From NCBI GenBank assembly GCA_033032865.1, contig JAWHQI010000229.1:2875001-2939000 (forward strand): 64,000 nucleotides of DNA, read 5' to 3'. This stretch comes from Dactylorhiza incarnata. Its lineage: Eukaryota; Streptophyta; Magnoliopsida; Asparagales; Orchidaceae. The translations under genes and the position numbers were made by a program. Below are positions 51,131-62,460 of the stretch, one piece after another (position 1 is the first letter of the stretch; each line of letters opens with the position of its first letter). Under the pieces are notes generated by a model that saw nothing but the letters and a program-made list of their open reading frames with translations, was not told where the DNA came from and made no database searches.

Positions 51131-51670
51131 TTAGATTCCTCATTAGTTATCTCTTCGTAACAAAACATACTCAGGTGGGAGCACTACCGGGAAGAATGGC
51201 CTACTCAAAAGATTTATGAACCACCTCGAAAAAAAGGAAACGGTGAGATACAACAGAATGAGTTAAATTGAGCCAAAACAAATAATACCTCATGTATTAT
51301 AAGTTGTCATTACAATTGATCTAATACCATTTTTTGGTGTTATTGAGTCCTCTCACCCCAAAAGCTAACTCAAGAGTTGAGGGATCCCCTTATACTTATA
51401 AACCAAGCACCTGCTCCTTCCATAAATGGTCTAAGATAACCCAACAATCCCCCTTCATACACATCAGGCACATAGGTTGGAGCAGCAACAACATGAATTT
51501 CATGAGTGCTCCTTGGCAGAGTTGTTGAATCTAGAATCTGATACCAGTCTTGTGTGTTGTTGGGCCTTCTCACCCCAGAAATAAGCTCGAGAGATGAGGA
51601 ATTGTCTCACGTTTATAAACAAAGCACCTGTCCCTTCTACAGACAATGTCAGATAAATCCAGTAAACTTC
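51131..51670 (-). mobile_element. TRIM-like element, possibly tandem (LTR-internal-LTR)
   Basis: Two related LTR-like segments, about 51330-51446 and 51546-51662, share CACCCCA(A/G)AA, AAGCTC/CTAACTC, TTTATAAAC/TTATAAACC and AAGCACCTG. Beside each on the left the minus strand has an iMet-type site: TGGTATCAGATTC at 51533-51545 and TGGTATTAGATC at 51318-51329. A purine tract (minus strand GAAGGGGGAT) adjoins the left LTR at 51447-51456. The internal part is only about 90 bases. The two primer sites suggest a multimeric TRIM. Confidence 0.65.
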
Positions 51671-51969
51671 ATCAATTTTCAATATGAGATTTAGGCTCTG
51701 TTTAGGGGCAGAGGAAGCCGCCACCCAAGATCCGCAGACGCCGAAACACAGTCAAAATTCATGGCTATTTCACAGATTTCTTGTGCACGGGCTTGGTGAA
51801 ATGCCCGACTGTGGTGAAGCCAAACGTCGCGGATCCACACCGTGAGAAATCTGCGGCCTCAAAATGACTCTTTGTTCTTTCATACGCCCATTTTCTCCTA
51901 AAAATCTCATTGTAGAAGACCATCAGAAGCCATTGCTTATCTGGGCTCACTGCACCTTTTACACTTCCA
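51671..51969. other. intergenic DNA, possible Tourist-like end
   Basis: TTA followed by GGCTCTGTTTAGGGG at 51691 resembles a Tourist-type MITE end, but no matching opposite end was located. Confidence 0.3.
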
Positions 51970-52163
51970 CCCTCTGTGGAAATGGAATAAATCAGGTTCC
52001 TTTTATTCGCACTAAAAAGTCTTAATTTCCTCTTACATTGATCACCTATTTATACACACACAAGGGGGAATCAAATTCCTGATTGGAGATGTGGGACTAA
52101 TTAAAAAAGAAGGGAAAGCGCTAACCGCACACCACTCAGCGCTAAACGCACACCAACACCCTC
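51970..52163 (-). mobile_element. solo Copia LTR (184 bp) with CCCTC TSD
   Basis: LTR at 51975-52158 from TGTGGAAATGGAATAAATC to CACACCAACA, flanked by CCCTC at 51970-51974 and 52159-52163. It is homologous to the Copia-2 LTR (shared GAGATGTGGGACTAA, TTAAAAA, CTAAACGCACACCAA and CTAT-TATACACA) but has canonical TG...CA ends. Confidence 0.9.
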
Positions 52164-52670
52164 ATTGGATTGCTCTCATAAACCACAAGTTTCGCTTGAC
52201 TTATCCCCGAACCACACATCGTAGCATTGTAAATTCAGCTCTTATAGCATTTGAGTGGGCAACTAACTTCCACTTAATTCATCATCAAAACAAACATCAT
52301 ATTATAAGAGGTCCAGCAAATGATGCATCCATCCTTAAACCATTTGGTTATAGTGGAGGGGCCCATGATCAATATTTTTCAATGGAGAGTGTTTGGCCTC
52401 TAAAACATGGAATTTCGAGTTGGGCGATCTAGGAGTGGGTTGTTTGGTCTAGCTTGCTCTAATACTATTTGAGAACATATGCATTCATCCAAAACCAATT
52501 GTTTATAGATATATGAATCAAAGATCTATATTAAGTGCGTAATATTACAAAGTTTTCATACATAATGTCGCTATTAAATACTCTTTTTACTGTGCAACAC
52601 TCATACATATATAATATCATCAACCTACTTCATAAAATTTAATGTAATTTTCCGTGACATTTCTTATCAC
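52164..52670. other. AT-rich intergenic DNA
   Basis: No supported feature. The 113-codon frame at 52091-52432 overlaps the solo LTR and has no motif. Confidence 0.4.
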
Positions 52671-52671
52671 A

Positions 52672-52812
52672 TAATACTCTTAGGTTCTTACAAAAATGCA
52701 GGGTAAGGTTTGCCTACATTTCACCCTTGTGGTGGGACCCTTCCGGGGACCCTCGCTGTGCGGGGATGCTTTCGTGCGATGGGCTGCCCTTTTTATAATA
52801 CCTTAGGCTCTT
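52672..52812 (+). mobile_element. SINE (Au-like) with imperfect TSD
   Basis: The body at 52690-52795 (AAAATGCAGGGTAAGGTTTG, CACCCTTGTGGTGGGACCC, GGGCTGCCC and T-tail) matches the copy at 26926. It is flanked by TAATACTCTTAGGTTCTT (52672-52689) and TAATACCTTAGGCTCTT (52796-52812), a TSD with one indel and one mismatch, so it is older than the 26.9-kb copy. Confidence 0.78.
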
Positions 52813-53631
52813 CTCAATTTTATCGACCAACTTTGACACAATGTGCTATGTCATCATCTACACATCCCTTGTTCTATATGATAGATCCAAGATATTGGAT
52901 TATTGTAACACTCCAAATCTTGCATCGATGATCATAAATCAAATTCCATAATTCGAAGAAAAAAAACAAGTGCACCATAATGAAGGCCAATGTCGCTGCC
53001 TCTTTAATAAAACATGGGGGCTACTGCCTCAATCAATGTTGCTAAAGAGACAAAGAAGTACAGCTCATTTAACAGTGAGTAGCTGCATGGCATAAGTACT
53101 AAAGGCAAGCAATTAAATACAAAAGGATGTACACCCTTTGTCTTCCCTGCATCTAATGAAAGCAAAAAAAAAATATAGTGTGGTTGGAGTAAATTGTTTC
53201 ATATCAGCATTTCTGAACCATATTTACAATAATAAGATCCTTCATTATCTTCCAAAACATCAACTCCCACATCCATACTTTGCTAGAAAAACATAAAATA
53301 ATCTTAACAGAACCCAAAATCTAAGAGCATTCAAGGATGAACAAGTTCCATGCACTCATGAACAAAATGGATATTACTATTTTGCTTCATTTACACTGTA
53401 CAGAGAATTAATTACAACTACTATGATCCTACAAGAGGGGTAAGAAAGCAAGCTTACAATACTTTCAGGCCTAACAAATAGGTAAAAATATATAGAACTA
53501 TGATATAAGTAAAGTTTCTACATTTTTTGTTACTTCCTATAAATCAAATACATAAATCCCCCCGCCCCAACAGACACACACACACACAACAAATCCTGTG
53601 CCCTTTGCTTCCATAGGTGGTGGTGGATTAC
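52813..53631. other. intergenic DNA downstream of the TPP gene
   Basis: Contains a short (CA)n at about 53575-53588. Probably includes the 3' untranslated region of the TPP gene. No other gene was recognised. Confidence 0.45.
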
Positions 53632-56532
53632 CTATTTATCTGATTTACATATTAGACAAGATTTCATAGAATGCCTTTTCCAGCCTACTAGCCATTGCAA
53701 GAAGTCCATAACCTATATAAATCATTTCAATGAATCATAATTTAATAACTTGCGAGATGAGAAAGATAGATTGGAAGAAGGTAAGAAGGTGAAAAAAGGT
53801 AGAGAGATTTAGGGTTAGTTTAAGACATACCTCAGAGGGATCTTGGAGAGAATAAGCTGCGTTGGTTTCTTTTGGAATCTTAGAAACCAGAATACCAAAG
53901 CCTTGCCCTCTGTCTTTTAACACCTAAACATTGAAAACAACAGAAGAAATTCATGTTAAATTCCTGAAGGCACCATATGACAACCATGGAAAAATTGATC
54001 CACATGATCAAAATTTTGTCAAACCATGGTTGTGACTAAATAAAAACCAAGCCCGCGTGATATTTCATCAACCAAATGCACCATGTGAAGAATAACATGA
54101 CAATTAAGTTAAAGTTAAAAGGAAATTTAGTTAATGTTGTACCTATTGATAATTATATAATGTTGTGCTTTTAATGGCATATGATAATATCAAGTTAGTA
54201 ACACCTGGCAAATTGTCATGACACATCCAATAATATGCAAGTAATGGACACCTTGGCTCAACTCAATCCACACTAAGTTGAATATCACAGTTTTATACTT
54301 TTTGAATTGATATATGAGAATTTCCCAGTAGGTCACTCATCGTGGTAGTGCTCCTACTCAGTAACCTTAGCTAGAATTCATAATTGAACTCCCTTTAATG
54401 CTTCGTATCGCATATTTGGGCATAAAAACATTTACTTATATAGCTCAACAATTTTTCCTCAATTTACTATGTGAATTAAATTTATTATTGCACTACTTTT
54501 CTCCTATAAGCCTTTTATCCTAAAAATCAGACAGGAACCGCTACTTGTTAGGGTCTCACTACCTCAACAACAATCTCCCTTCTGATCAGACCACCGTTAT
54601 TATCGTCGGGATGTCATGGGTCCACCAACTTCCGCTTGATTTTTCCTTAAATCACGCATCATATATATTACAAGAAGTCCTACTCCGATACAATAATATA
54701 ACATAAGCATCCAATCCAAAACCAATTAGATGTAGGAATGAGGCCAGGATCTATATTAAGTATGCAAAGCTATATGACCTTCCTAATATGAAATTATACT
54801 CTCAGCAGGTATCAATAAAGAAACACGAGTTTACTTGCATACCTTGAAAGCATCTTCGTCGGTGCGATCATCGCCAATGTAAATAGGAAACACATCCTTG
54901 CAATTCGCAAAACCTGCATAAACATTGTGGCTGAGTCTTAATGAGTTTTCTAGAAACAAGGATTGAACTAAAAAAAATAAGAAAATTATTTGGCGTGCCT
55001 AAAATTTGAAAAATAAAAAACTAACCAAGAGACTCCAACATGAACTCCATGGCCTTCCCTTTGTCCCATTTAATAGTAGGACGAATTTCCAGTACCTGAA
55101 GACCAGTAAACCTGGTCAAATTTCTGTGCTCTAAAACCAAACAAACAAAAGAACTATGGAAAATGGTGACAAGATGGTTTTAGTCTAAAATTTACACCTT
55201 CCTTCCTGGAGTTAATCTCAGCTTTGGATATTGCTTCAGCACTGATTTGACTTGATCAGCTAAAGCACTCCATCTCTTTGTAAAGACGATAAATTCCTCA
55301 TTTAAACATAAAAATTGAAAGAACGAAAAAATTCGAACGCAGATATGATTCAGACCTTTTCATTTACACATCTAAAATGTACCGATACGCAGAATTTGTT
55401 GTTCTCGACCTTGGCCCCGGGAGTGAATTTGGTCTTCTCCAACAAGATTTTGTGAACCTTTAGAAATATAACACATAGGCCATCCAATTCACAAACTCCA
55501 TCACAAACTCCATCACATGTGATTAAGGGATAATACATACTTTATTTATCATTGGAAGGAACTTAGTAGCTGGTTGAAATATAACTTCTTTTCCCTGAGT
55601 CACGAAAAAATTAAGGAAAAATAGATGAACACGAATGTGAAGGTAACTTCTATTCGAATACAAATGGGAGGATAGACATGATTATTATAATGGAGGAGGA
55701 AGATAGCCAACATTAGATTTCTTCAAGCTGAATCCCTTGGCCGGGACTTTGATATCCATGCCATGGCTACCAGCATATAACAGCTCTGTCAATCTCACAA
55801 AGTTATACACCTGCACATAGAAAATCTGATGTTAGAAAGAAAGGGTAAACCGTCATAGGAAATGGTGCCGGGGCGAAGAGAAGAATGTACCTTGTTCCGG
55901 CACCGACCGCTAATGATTGCCGTCGGGAAACACCGAGCGACATCCCTGACGGCATCTCTCATCTGAAACCAATAACTCGTCATTAAACCGGTTTTAGATA
56001 CAAAATGTAAACAGGGCGGGGGAAAGCAAACGAACCGCATTTGACATGAAAGCCCGATCGGGGTTGTCGACTATGGGGGAAAGCGTGCCGTCGTAGTCGA
56101 GGAACATCACGATCTGCTTCCCCGTGGAAGCGCTCGTGATCTCCTTGAACATGCTCAGCGCCGATGGATGCCTCATCTGCTCCCAAACACGCATAAACGA
56201 TTAAAAATGGCCGACAATGTCGCAGAAAAGAGGGAAAACAATAACTCGCCCACCATCAAGATTGAATGATCGTCCTGCTCAGAGGGGGCGGCGGTGAACG
56301 CCGTCGCCGTCCTAACGTGCGTTGGCGACGAGGCCTTCATGGATTCGAGCCACACGTTGATCATTCCCCCCCTTCCGTCCAGCTCAAACTGCGGCATGCA
56401 CTTCCGGTGGACGACGAACCCATCAACGCCGCCTTTGGGCGGCGGATAAGAGAACAGAGACGCGTGATTGGCCGCAGTCGCCATCATGGCTATCCCCATC
56501 GCTTCGGGCGCAAAGACATTATAGTTCGTCAT
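53632..56532 (-). CDS. TPP: trehalose-6-phosphate phosphatase, 11 exons, 379 aa
   Basis: Dephosphorylates trehalose 6-phosphate to trehalose, the second step of trehalose synthesis, and so controls the sugar signal T6P; family members are mainly cytosolic, plastidic or nuclear. Exons (minus strand): 56532-56254, 56176-56036, 55962-55891, 55810-55712, 55594-55541, 55457-55356, 55275-55198, 55095-55026, 54913-54843, 53923-53831 and 53712-53632. All junctions are GT-AG and phases match, giving 1140 bases with no internal stop. HAD-phosphatase motifs are present: [20 protein letters not shown] (motif I), AIISGRCR (II), and [12 protein letters not shown] with the motif IV acidic residues; also GSHGMDIK and [18 protein letters not shown]. 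Length is normal for plant TPPs. The ATG at 56532 is the first in frame. Confidence 0.95.
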
Positions 56533-56640
56533 CAAATATATGTGCTGGTGCGTAAAAAAATATAAAGAAATAGCGCGCGAAAGAGAGAGAGAGAGAGGGA
56601 GGGAGAGAGAGAGAGAGAGAGAGAGAGACCTGGGCGGTAA
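56533..56640 (-). promoter_or_regulatory. TPP 5' region with (CT)n tract
   Basis: On the gene strand a CT-rich microsatellite (plus-strand GA run at 56582-56629, with GGGAGGGAG interruptions) lies 50-100 bases before the start codon. Such pyrimidine tracts are frequent in plant core promoters and 5' leaders. No clear TATA box was seen. Confidence 0.5.
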
Positions 56641-57229
56641 CTGGTGGTGCGAACGAAGTAGCCTCGATGTGTGTTTTTATTCTAGGTTGCGGATGGGGAT
56701 CCACGTTAGCGGGTCCCACCCGAAGCCCGAAATCCGGAGGGGCCCGCTTGAATCGAGCAAATGCACGCCTGAACCGGACCGGAGAATATTTTGCTAGAGG
56801 ACTAGTGATGTCATGCTTCAAATACATGATTGGTCAGATTTCAATAATTGATGCATCAACTTTGTTCATCCTTCTAAATTACTATAATTTATATACTAGT
56901 GTCAAGTGCACATCAATTATTGTTATATGCACATCAATAATATATGTACATCATGAAATTTTATATGTAGACCGTTTTGTTAATTGCACCTCCCAAAAAA
57001 ATAAAAATAAAAATTTGTCATTGCATATAAGAACTCATAGGAGAGTATATGGAATCTTGATGGCTTCTCTCAATATCGAAATTACCCCTCAATACTCAAT
57101 TACTAAGTAGATAAAATTATAAATTTAGTTGTTAAAGTTATAAGAAACACAAAAATAAAATATTCAAAAGTGTGTTGCAATGAGAAAACTAGACGTCTTA
57201 TAACACATGTGATAAGTGGGTTGGAGAAA
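56641..57229. other. intergenic DNA upstream of the TPP gene
   Basis: No gene recognised. 56890-56960 carries a GTGCACATCAAT/ATGCACATCAATA direct repeat. Confidence 0.4.
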
Positions 57230-57640
57230 TGTTGGATGGTCATTCGATCCGATTTCACAATATCTTTTGGATGTCATGACAAAATTTTCTAGATTTACTT
57301 GAACAACTAGTTTTATCGCATGGACTGCAGTGGTCGAGAAGTATTACCGCAAGAGAAGTTCTTGCAATTACAATGTATGTTTTGACGCACAATCAATCAA
57401 TGAAGGAAACAGTGATTGTTTTCAATATTTGACAGAAACGATAAGTCGGTACTTTTCACGATGACCGGCTGCTTTAATGAAGCTTTCAAAGGACCTTATT
57501 GCACATGTTGACGATTGATTTACATGTATACTAGCAAATATTTTAGATGACGAACAAATTCAAAGATTGCATCAGAGCATTCAACGAGACACATGTTGAT
57601 GCACGCATTCCAGTGGCCGAGCAGGTTTCGTACATAGTGT
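57230..57640 (+). pseudogene. PIF/Harbinger transposase relic
   Basis: Plus-strand frames, broken by stops, retain successive pieces of a plant Harbinger (DDE_Tnp_4) transposase: FLDLLEQLVLSHGLQ, then REVLAITMYVLTHNQSMK, then HVDARIPVAEQVSYI at 57592-57639. The segment just before it reads AFNETH where the family has A-DGTH, so the first catalytic Asp is lost. The nuclease C-terminus is absent. The gene is dead. Confidence 0.72.
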
Positions 57641-57804
57641 AATAACTCGTTTCTCATGACTACGCTTTGGTTGAGCCTATAGCGATGTGTGACAACTTGT
57701 GGAGGTTGTAATAAACAAGAGGCTCTTCAAACCTACACGACTGTGTGTGGGGATCGTATACATCAAATTTAAAGTGACCAAGAAAATTACTCTCTTGAAG
57801 AGGA
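57641..57804. other. flank of the Harbinger relic
   Basis: No recognisable feature; possibly decayed transposon DNA. Confidence 0.3.
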
Positions 57805-58055
57805 TAGTGATCGTTGACCGCTAAGTCTGATTGGCGATCAGTGATTGTGGACCCGTTGGGTCTGATCGGCGATCAACGGACGTAAGGTCCGACCGGCGAT
57901 CAGTGATCATTGACCGCTTGGTCCGAACGATCGACGATCTCCGACTGAGAGGTCGGTCTGCGATCATCGATCAAGGGGAGCCGATCAACGGTCGCGACGA
58001 CCGGATAAGCCCGACCAGTGATCGTTGACCGATCTAGGGGCGATCGTTGAGCACT
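57805..58055. repeat. GATC/GACCG-rich degenerate array
   Basis: GATC occurs well over ten times in 250 bases, mostly in phrases such as CGGCGATCA, GTGATCGTTGACCG and AAGGTCCGACCGG. Many phrases are self-complementary. Periodicity is irregular (about 28-45 bases) and no coding character is seen. Confidence 0.7.
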
Positions 58056-58279
58056 TGTTAAAGCCGAGAGATGATGCGTTACTAGCCCAGGAAAGTGAAA
58101 TAAAACATTTTTGCTCATTTTGAGACCATGGATCAATGAGATTATAATCCAACGGCCGGGAACTTTCCCCAAATCCTCTTAGGCCGGAATGAGAGTAGGT
58201 TAGGGCTTCTTTTCATTTTTTCTAGAAAATGAGGGCGAGAGAGAGGCAGAGAGGGCGACGACCCAACTTCTGGGCGACG

Positions 58280-58400
58280 AACACTTTTCCTAAAAATGCA
58301 CGCACAAGACGTATTGCCGCTCTGATTGAAACATGGGCGTAAGTAACTATAGCGATTTTTTGGAAATACGCCATGTACATGCATTTTTAGGAAAAGTGTT
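58280..58400. mobile_element. 121-bp foldback MITE
   Basis: A perfect 21-bp terminal inverted repeat: AACACTTTTCCTAAAAATGC plus A at 58280-58300, and its complement at 58380-58400. No TSD or open frame was identified. It falls between GA-rich and AT-rich DNA without genes. Confidence 0.7.
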
Positions 58401-58829
58401 CAACACGAAAGTTGTTTGTGCTTGTTTTGAGCTTGGATATCAGTGTTCTTTATCTTTGTAGTGTATAGTTGCGGATGTGTATGCTCCTTTTGGTGAATTA
58501 TTTAGGGTGACAGAGAATTTTGAACATTGATGAATAAGAAGCAAAGAGATTCCGATGTAACGTGAGAGGAGAAATGGTTGGTGCTTTATTTTCCAAGTCT
58601 TTTGTTTGATTATTCTGTTTTATATATGCGCATGGAATTTTAATATTTCTTATCTTGTGGCGCATGGAATTTGTTTCTACTTACGATGTGCGCTGAATTT
58701 ATGGAATTGTCGTGATACTATTTGGAAAGATTTTAATGGTTCTTGTTATGTAGACATTGGTTGAATATGTGATATGCCAATATGAATTAGCATAATTTCT
58801 GCTCTTAAAAAAAACATAATTTATTATTT
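58401..58829. other. AT-rich intergenic DNA
   Basis: No supported feature. It may be the decayed interior of the CACTA element whose end lies at 59204. Confidence 0.35.
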
Positions 58830-59204
58830 GTCAATGTTTAAAACCGTGGCACATAAATTTATTAAAAAATATTGAAATTACTACTAGTCATGGTTTCAAA
58901 CTGTGGCTAATAGTCAGATTATTTGTCACTGCCAAAAGTCGTGGCAAATAGTCTATTTAACGTAATTGAGAAGCTTTTGCCAGGGGGAAAGTTGTGACTA
59001 AAAGTCCAGGTATTAGCCACGACATTACTTCTTCGTGGCTAGTACTATTTGACACGGCTAATCCATGACTAAAAATCTTTCTCCACGCAACCTTTAGCCA
59101 CGAATTTTTTCCGTGGCTAGACCGTAGCAAATACTCTTTAGTCACGATTTTGGACTTTTAGCCAGGGCAATTTGCACTGGCCAAAACTCTGTTTTCTTGT
59201 AGTG
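58830..59204 (-). mobile_element. CACTA (En/Spm) transposon terminus
   Basis: Read on the minus strand, the end at 59204 starts CACTACAAGAAAACAG, the plant CACTA terminal inverted repeat. Inward lie many subterminal GTCGTGGC/TAGCCACG and GACTAAA motifs in both orientations to about 58830. The opposite end and any transposase were not found in the window. Confidence 0.8.
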
Positions 59205-59560
59205 AGTAAAACAAGTTAAATGACACTCACATAAGAATTAACTCTAAAACAAGTTAAATGGCATGCAAACCTTTCTGTAACCAGAAAAGTGACTACCTTT
59301 TTGGGATTTTCGTTGGATTATTTTCTTCTTTTTTTGAAGAAAGTGAATTTAAGAGGGGGAAAAGACGACGCGACCGATAGAATTACGGCTAGGGTTTAGG
59401 CAACAAGAAGAGAGAGATGGAGAAGATGAGGATATTTGATGGGGTGCAATTAGCGAGAATTGGACTGCGAATATAATGAATTTCTTTAATAATTTTTGGT
59501 GTGCGAATAGAAAGAATTGGACTGCTAATATCAATTTTCCTATTGAATCTGCTTTTATGA
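59205..59560. repeat. duplicated block of about 340 bp, copy 1
   Basis: AAACAAGTTAAATGACACTC, TGTAACCAGAAAAGTGACTAC, GGGATTTTCG(T/C)TGGATT and GGCTAGGGTTTAGG phrases match 60297-60638 in order, roughly 90% identical. It directly abuts the CACTA end. Confidence 0.88.
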
Positions 59561-60296
59561 CATGTTGCAAGGCCATAAAGGCCGAACAATACTTACATTC
59601 CTAATGTGGTTGTGGACATCCATGATTATAGTCATGCTTTACTAGTGTTGCTTTTTGTGGTTATGAAATTTATTTTGTACCTTTTTTTAGTGTTTACTTG
59701 GGTATGATATTTGCGTGGATAAGTGGAATGTTACACATATGATGTAATGGTTTTCTAATTTAGAATATTATAGTTGTATGTGATTTTGATATGACATTCA
59801 CTTTTGTCGTGACTAATTGAGAGAGTTCAACACATAATAGACATATTTTTCATAGTGCAATTATGGATCAACGTTGAAATTTTCCTCAACCATTATCAAA
59901 TAACTCGTAATGAAAGTTTTTTTATATGTTATTAACACTATTTTCAAGGTATTGGAAATACTCTTTAGTTGATGCCGATATCCCTTACAAATAGGATATA
60001 TTAAATTTTACCTAGAAATAAAATATCATTTGTAAGATTCTGCACATGATCATCATCCAGTTCAAAGACGAAATGAAATATTCAATCGAACACACACCTC
60101 ATGAACGTAGTGTTATAAAAGAGAGTTGATATTAGTAGTCCATCGCTATTCGTAGTCCATAAATTTTATTTGTAGTCCAAAATTATATTTGCACCCCACT
60201 CCCATCCCAAATAAGCGAAACACTTTGTTGATTTATTAAGCCTAGAAGTCTAGAGAAACATCTTAAAGACTCTAAAATAATTTAAATACCTAGCAA
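59561..60296. other. AT-rich intergenic DNA between the duplicated blocks
   Basis: No supported gene or repeat. Confidence 0.4.
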
Positions 60297-60638
60297 GAAA
60301 ACAAGTTAAATGACACTCATAGAGGAATTAACTCTAAAACAAGTTAAATGACATGCAAACCTTCCTGTAACCAGAAAAGTGACTACTTTTTTGGGATTTT
60401 CGCTGGATTATTTCCTTCTTTTTTGAAGAAAGTGAATCTAAGAGGGGGGAAAGACGACGCGTCCGATAGAATTATGGCTAGGGTTTAGGAAATGAGAAGA
60501 GAGAGATGGAGAGGAGGAGATTATTTGATGGGATACGATTAGTGAGAATTGAACAACGAATATAATGAATTTTTTATGAATTTTAGGTTGCGAATAGCAA
60601 GAATTGGACTGCTAATATCAATTCTCATATAAAATTGG
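60297..60638. repeat. duplicated block, copy 2 (immediately upstream of the gene at 60744)
   Basis: Second copy of 59205-59560. Ends about 100 bases before a start codon, so it may include promoter or 5' leader of that gene. Confidence 0.88.
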
Positions 60639-60743
60639 AAATGTAAATTTTCGCTCACACGCTTGCCCGGCTTCAATCTCGGCGTTGGAACGATTCACAA
60701 AATTCGGAAAAGCAGTGTTCACGATCGAGAAGGAGAAAAAACC

Positions 60744-61177
60744 ATGAGCTTGGCACTCCTACAAGGCTACTCTTCTACGGAAGAAGAACAAGCGGAGCGA
60801 CTCTCGTCCTCTTTTTCAGCCGACGACGAAGATGACGAAGAAGACAACCAGCGCACCTCCGCCTTACAGAGAAATCCCTCCACTAGAGGGAACACCGCCT
60901 CGTCCGACCTTCTCGGTCCCGCCTCAAATTCTTCACTTCCCTCCGTCTTCGCTGCCTTTGCCGAGGTTTCTTTCTTTTTTGCTCCTCGCCTATCTTGTTT
61001 TGCTCGATTTGGTCGTGATTGGATTCTCGGCTTATTGCCGCTCTTTCTTTCAGGTCGTTGGGCCGCCGGAGTTTCTCAACAACAGCGTGGTGGATGGAGA
61101 TAAACAAGTTGTTGAGAGGGACATCGGCCGGAGGGTAAGGGGCCAGCCGAGGAGAGAAAAGAGGGAGCTTCCTCCTG
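60744..61177 (+). CDS. 5' exons of a conserved plant gene, function unknown (partial)
   Basis: Exon 1 (60744-60965) starts at ATG and encodes MSLALLQGYSSTEEEQAERL, an acidic Asp/Glu run and a Ser-rich segment ending FAAFAE. GAG|GTTTCT is the donor, with TTTCTTTCAG at 61044-61053 as acceptor. Exon 2 (61054-61177) continues VVGPPEFLNNSVVDGD and a basic RRVRGQPRREKRELPPG, ending in phase 1 at CCTG|GTAGGT. I recall this N-terminus (MSLALLQGYSS ... GPPEFLN) from unnamed conserved plant proteins, but not a function. No third exon could be recognised to 64000, so the rest is beyond the window or missed. Confidence 0.7.
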
Positions 61178-62013
61178 GTAGGTTTCTATCATAAACAATT
61201 TTCTTTCGTGAAATAGAAGCCAATCTTCTGTAAAGAAAAAAATGAATGAACTTTCTTACATAGAATGCAAATCCCTTCCGTGGAATGGCTCCGTCAACTG
61301 TTCGGGGGATTCTAGGCTTTAGATTATCTTAATAATACGAATTGATTGAAATATCCTACTATCCAAAGAAGTTGTAAAGTGTTCAAATCGATAGGCCAGA
61401 TTCATCCAGACCTAGCATTACCCATTAGCTAATCCAGATTTGGGCATTCAAACCTCAATCGTTTATCTCAATTTAGGTCTTCCATGGATTATGGATTACT
61501 TGAGTTATAGAGTAATGAGGATTAAGTTCTACTATATCTCGGTTGCCAGAGAATCATAGGTGTCAGTGATGAACTTTTTTGGCATGGTGTCTTTGGGAGG
61601 AAGTGAGGTAAGAATTTTGTGGATGTAATCTGTTAAGAGAGAAGAAGTAACAAACACCAATTCAGTACATTAGAACTTTAGAGGGGAAAGAGTAAAGTCT
61701 TAAGAGTTGGTAAAAGGGAACGATAACTAATTTAATTTTGGGTTTGAGTGGAAGAAAAGCTATTTGTCTTTTGAGACTAACACATTATATTTAGTTTAGT
61801 CACCCTTTAATCATCCAAAGAATAAATGAGGTTTGATCACAAAATGAAGTGTAAATATTGTGAATGTTGTGTTGGGTTTTTGAAGGGGAGCAAGGGTGCA
61901 TAAGGGATGGGCCCAATTTGACCTAAATTAAAGTCAAAGATTTGCTCTCATTTTGTTGAAATGAATATATGAATTGGAGCGATGAAGTTTGGTTTTCTTT
62001 TAATCTATGTTGT
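61178..62013 (+). other. probable intron or 3' flank of the gene at 60744
   Basis: AT-rich, without recognisable exon or repeat. Confidence 0.4.
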
Positions 62014-62460
62014 TAAAGGCGCGCCTAAGGCTCAAGGCTCACCAGGCTCAGAGGTTTGCGCCTTCATGCGCCTTATTTGAGCCTTTGGAACATAAAATGC
62101 ACGCTTGAGTGAGATTTTTGTTGTAAATTTTTTTTTTCAAAAATAAAGAAAGAAATAATATAAGAACTCAATAATTTTTGATTGATTTATTGTTTATGAA
62201 AAATAATTGTGCGTTGGAACTTAGATATGATGCAAGTGACCACATTGATTCTATTTTTTAAGAGATATAAATGAAAGTAATGAATGATTAATTAGTAAAA
62301 TAGATGAAGAATCAGATCGAGAAGATGAAATGATGTTTGATGTTGATTATTTAAAATGGATGTGATTGCGCCTTGCCTTCGTCAGGCACGCGCCTGCGCC
62401 TTGAACCTTGCGCCTAGGCTCCATGACCCCTTTGCACCTTGGTGCGCCTTGCGCCTTTAA
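62014..62460. mobile_element. foldback element with GGCGC-rich ends
   Basis: TTAAAGGCGCGCCTAAGGC at the left is inverted at the right (GCGCCTTGCGCCTTTAATA). Both ends, about 80-100 bases, are rich in GGCGC, CAAGGC and GCGCCT. The middle is AT-rich and without a gene. This is a widespread plant non-autonomous type; superfamily and TSD undetermined. Confidence 0.65.

Noticed and set aside
56540..57110. Plus-strand frames opposite the TPP 5' region
   Set aside because: They are GA-microsatellite translation and antisense sequence without motifs.
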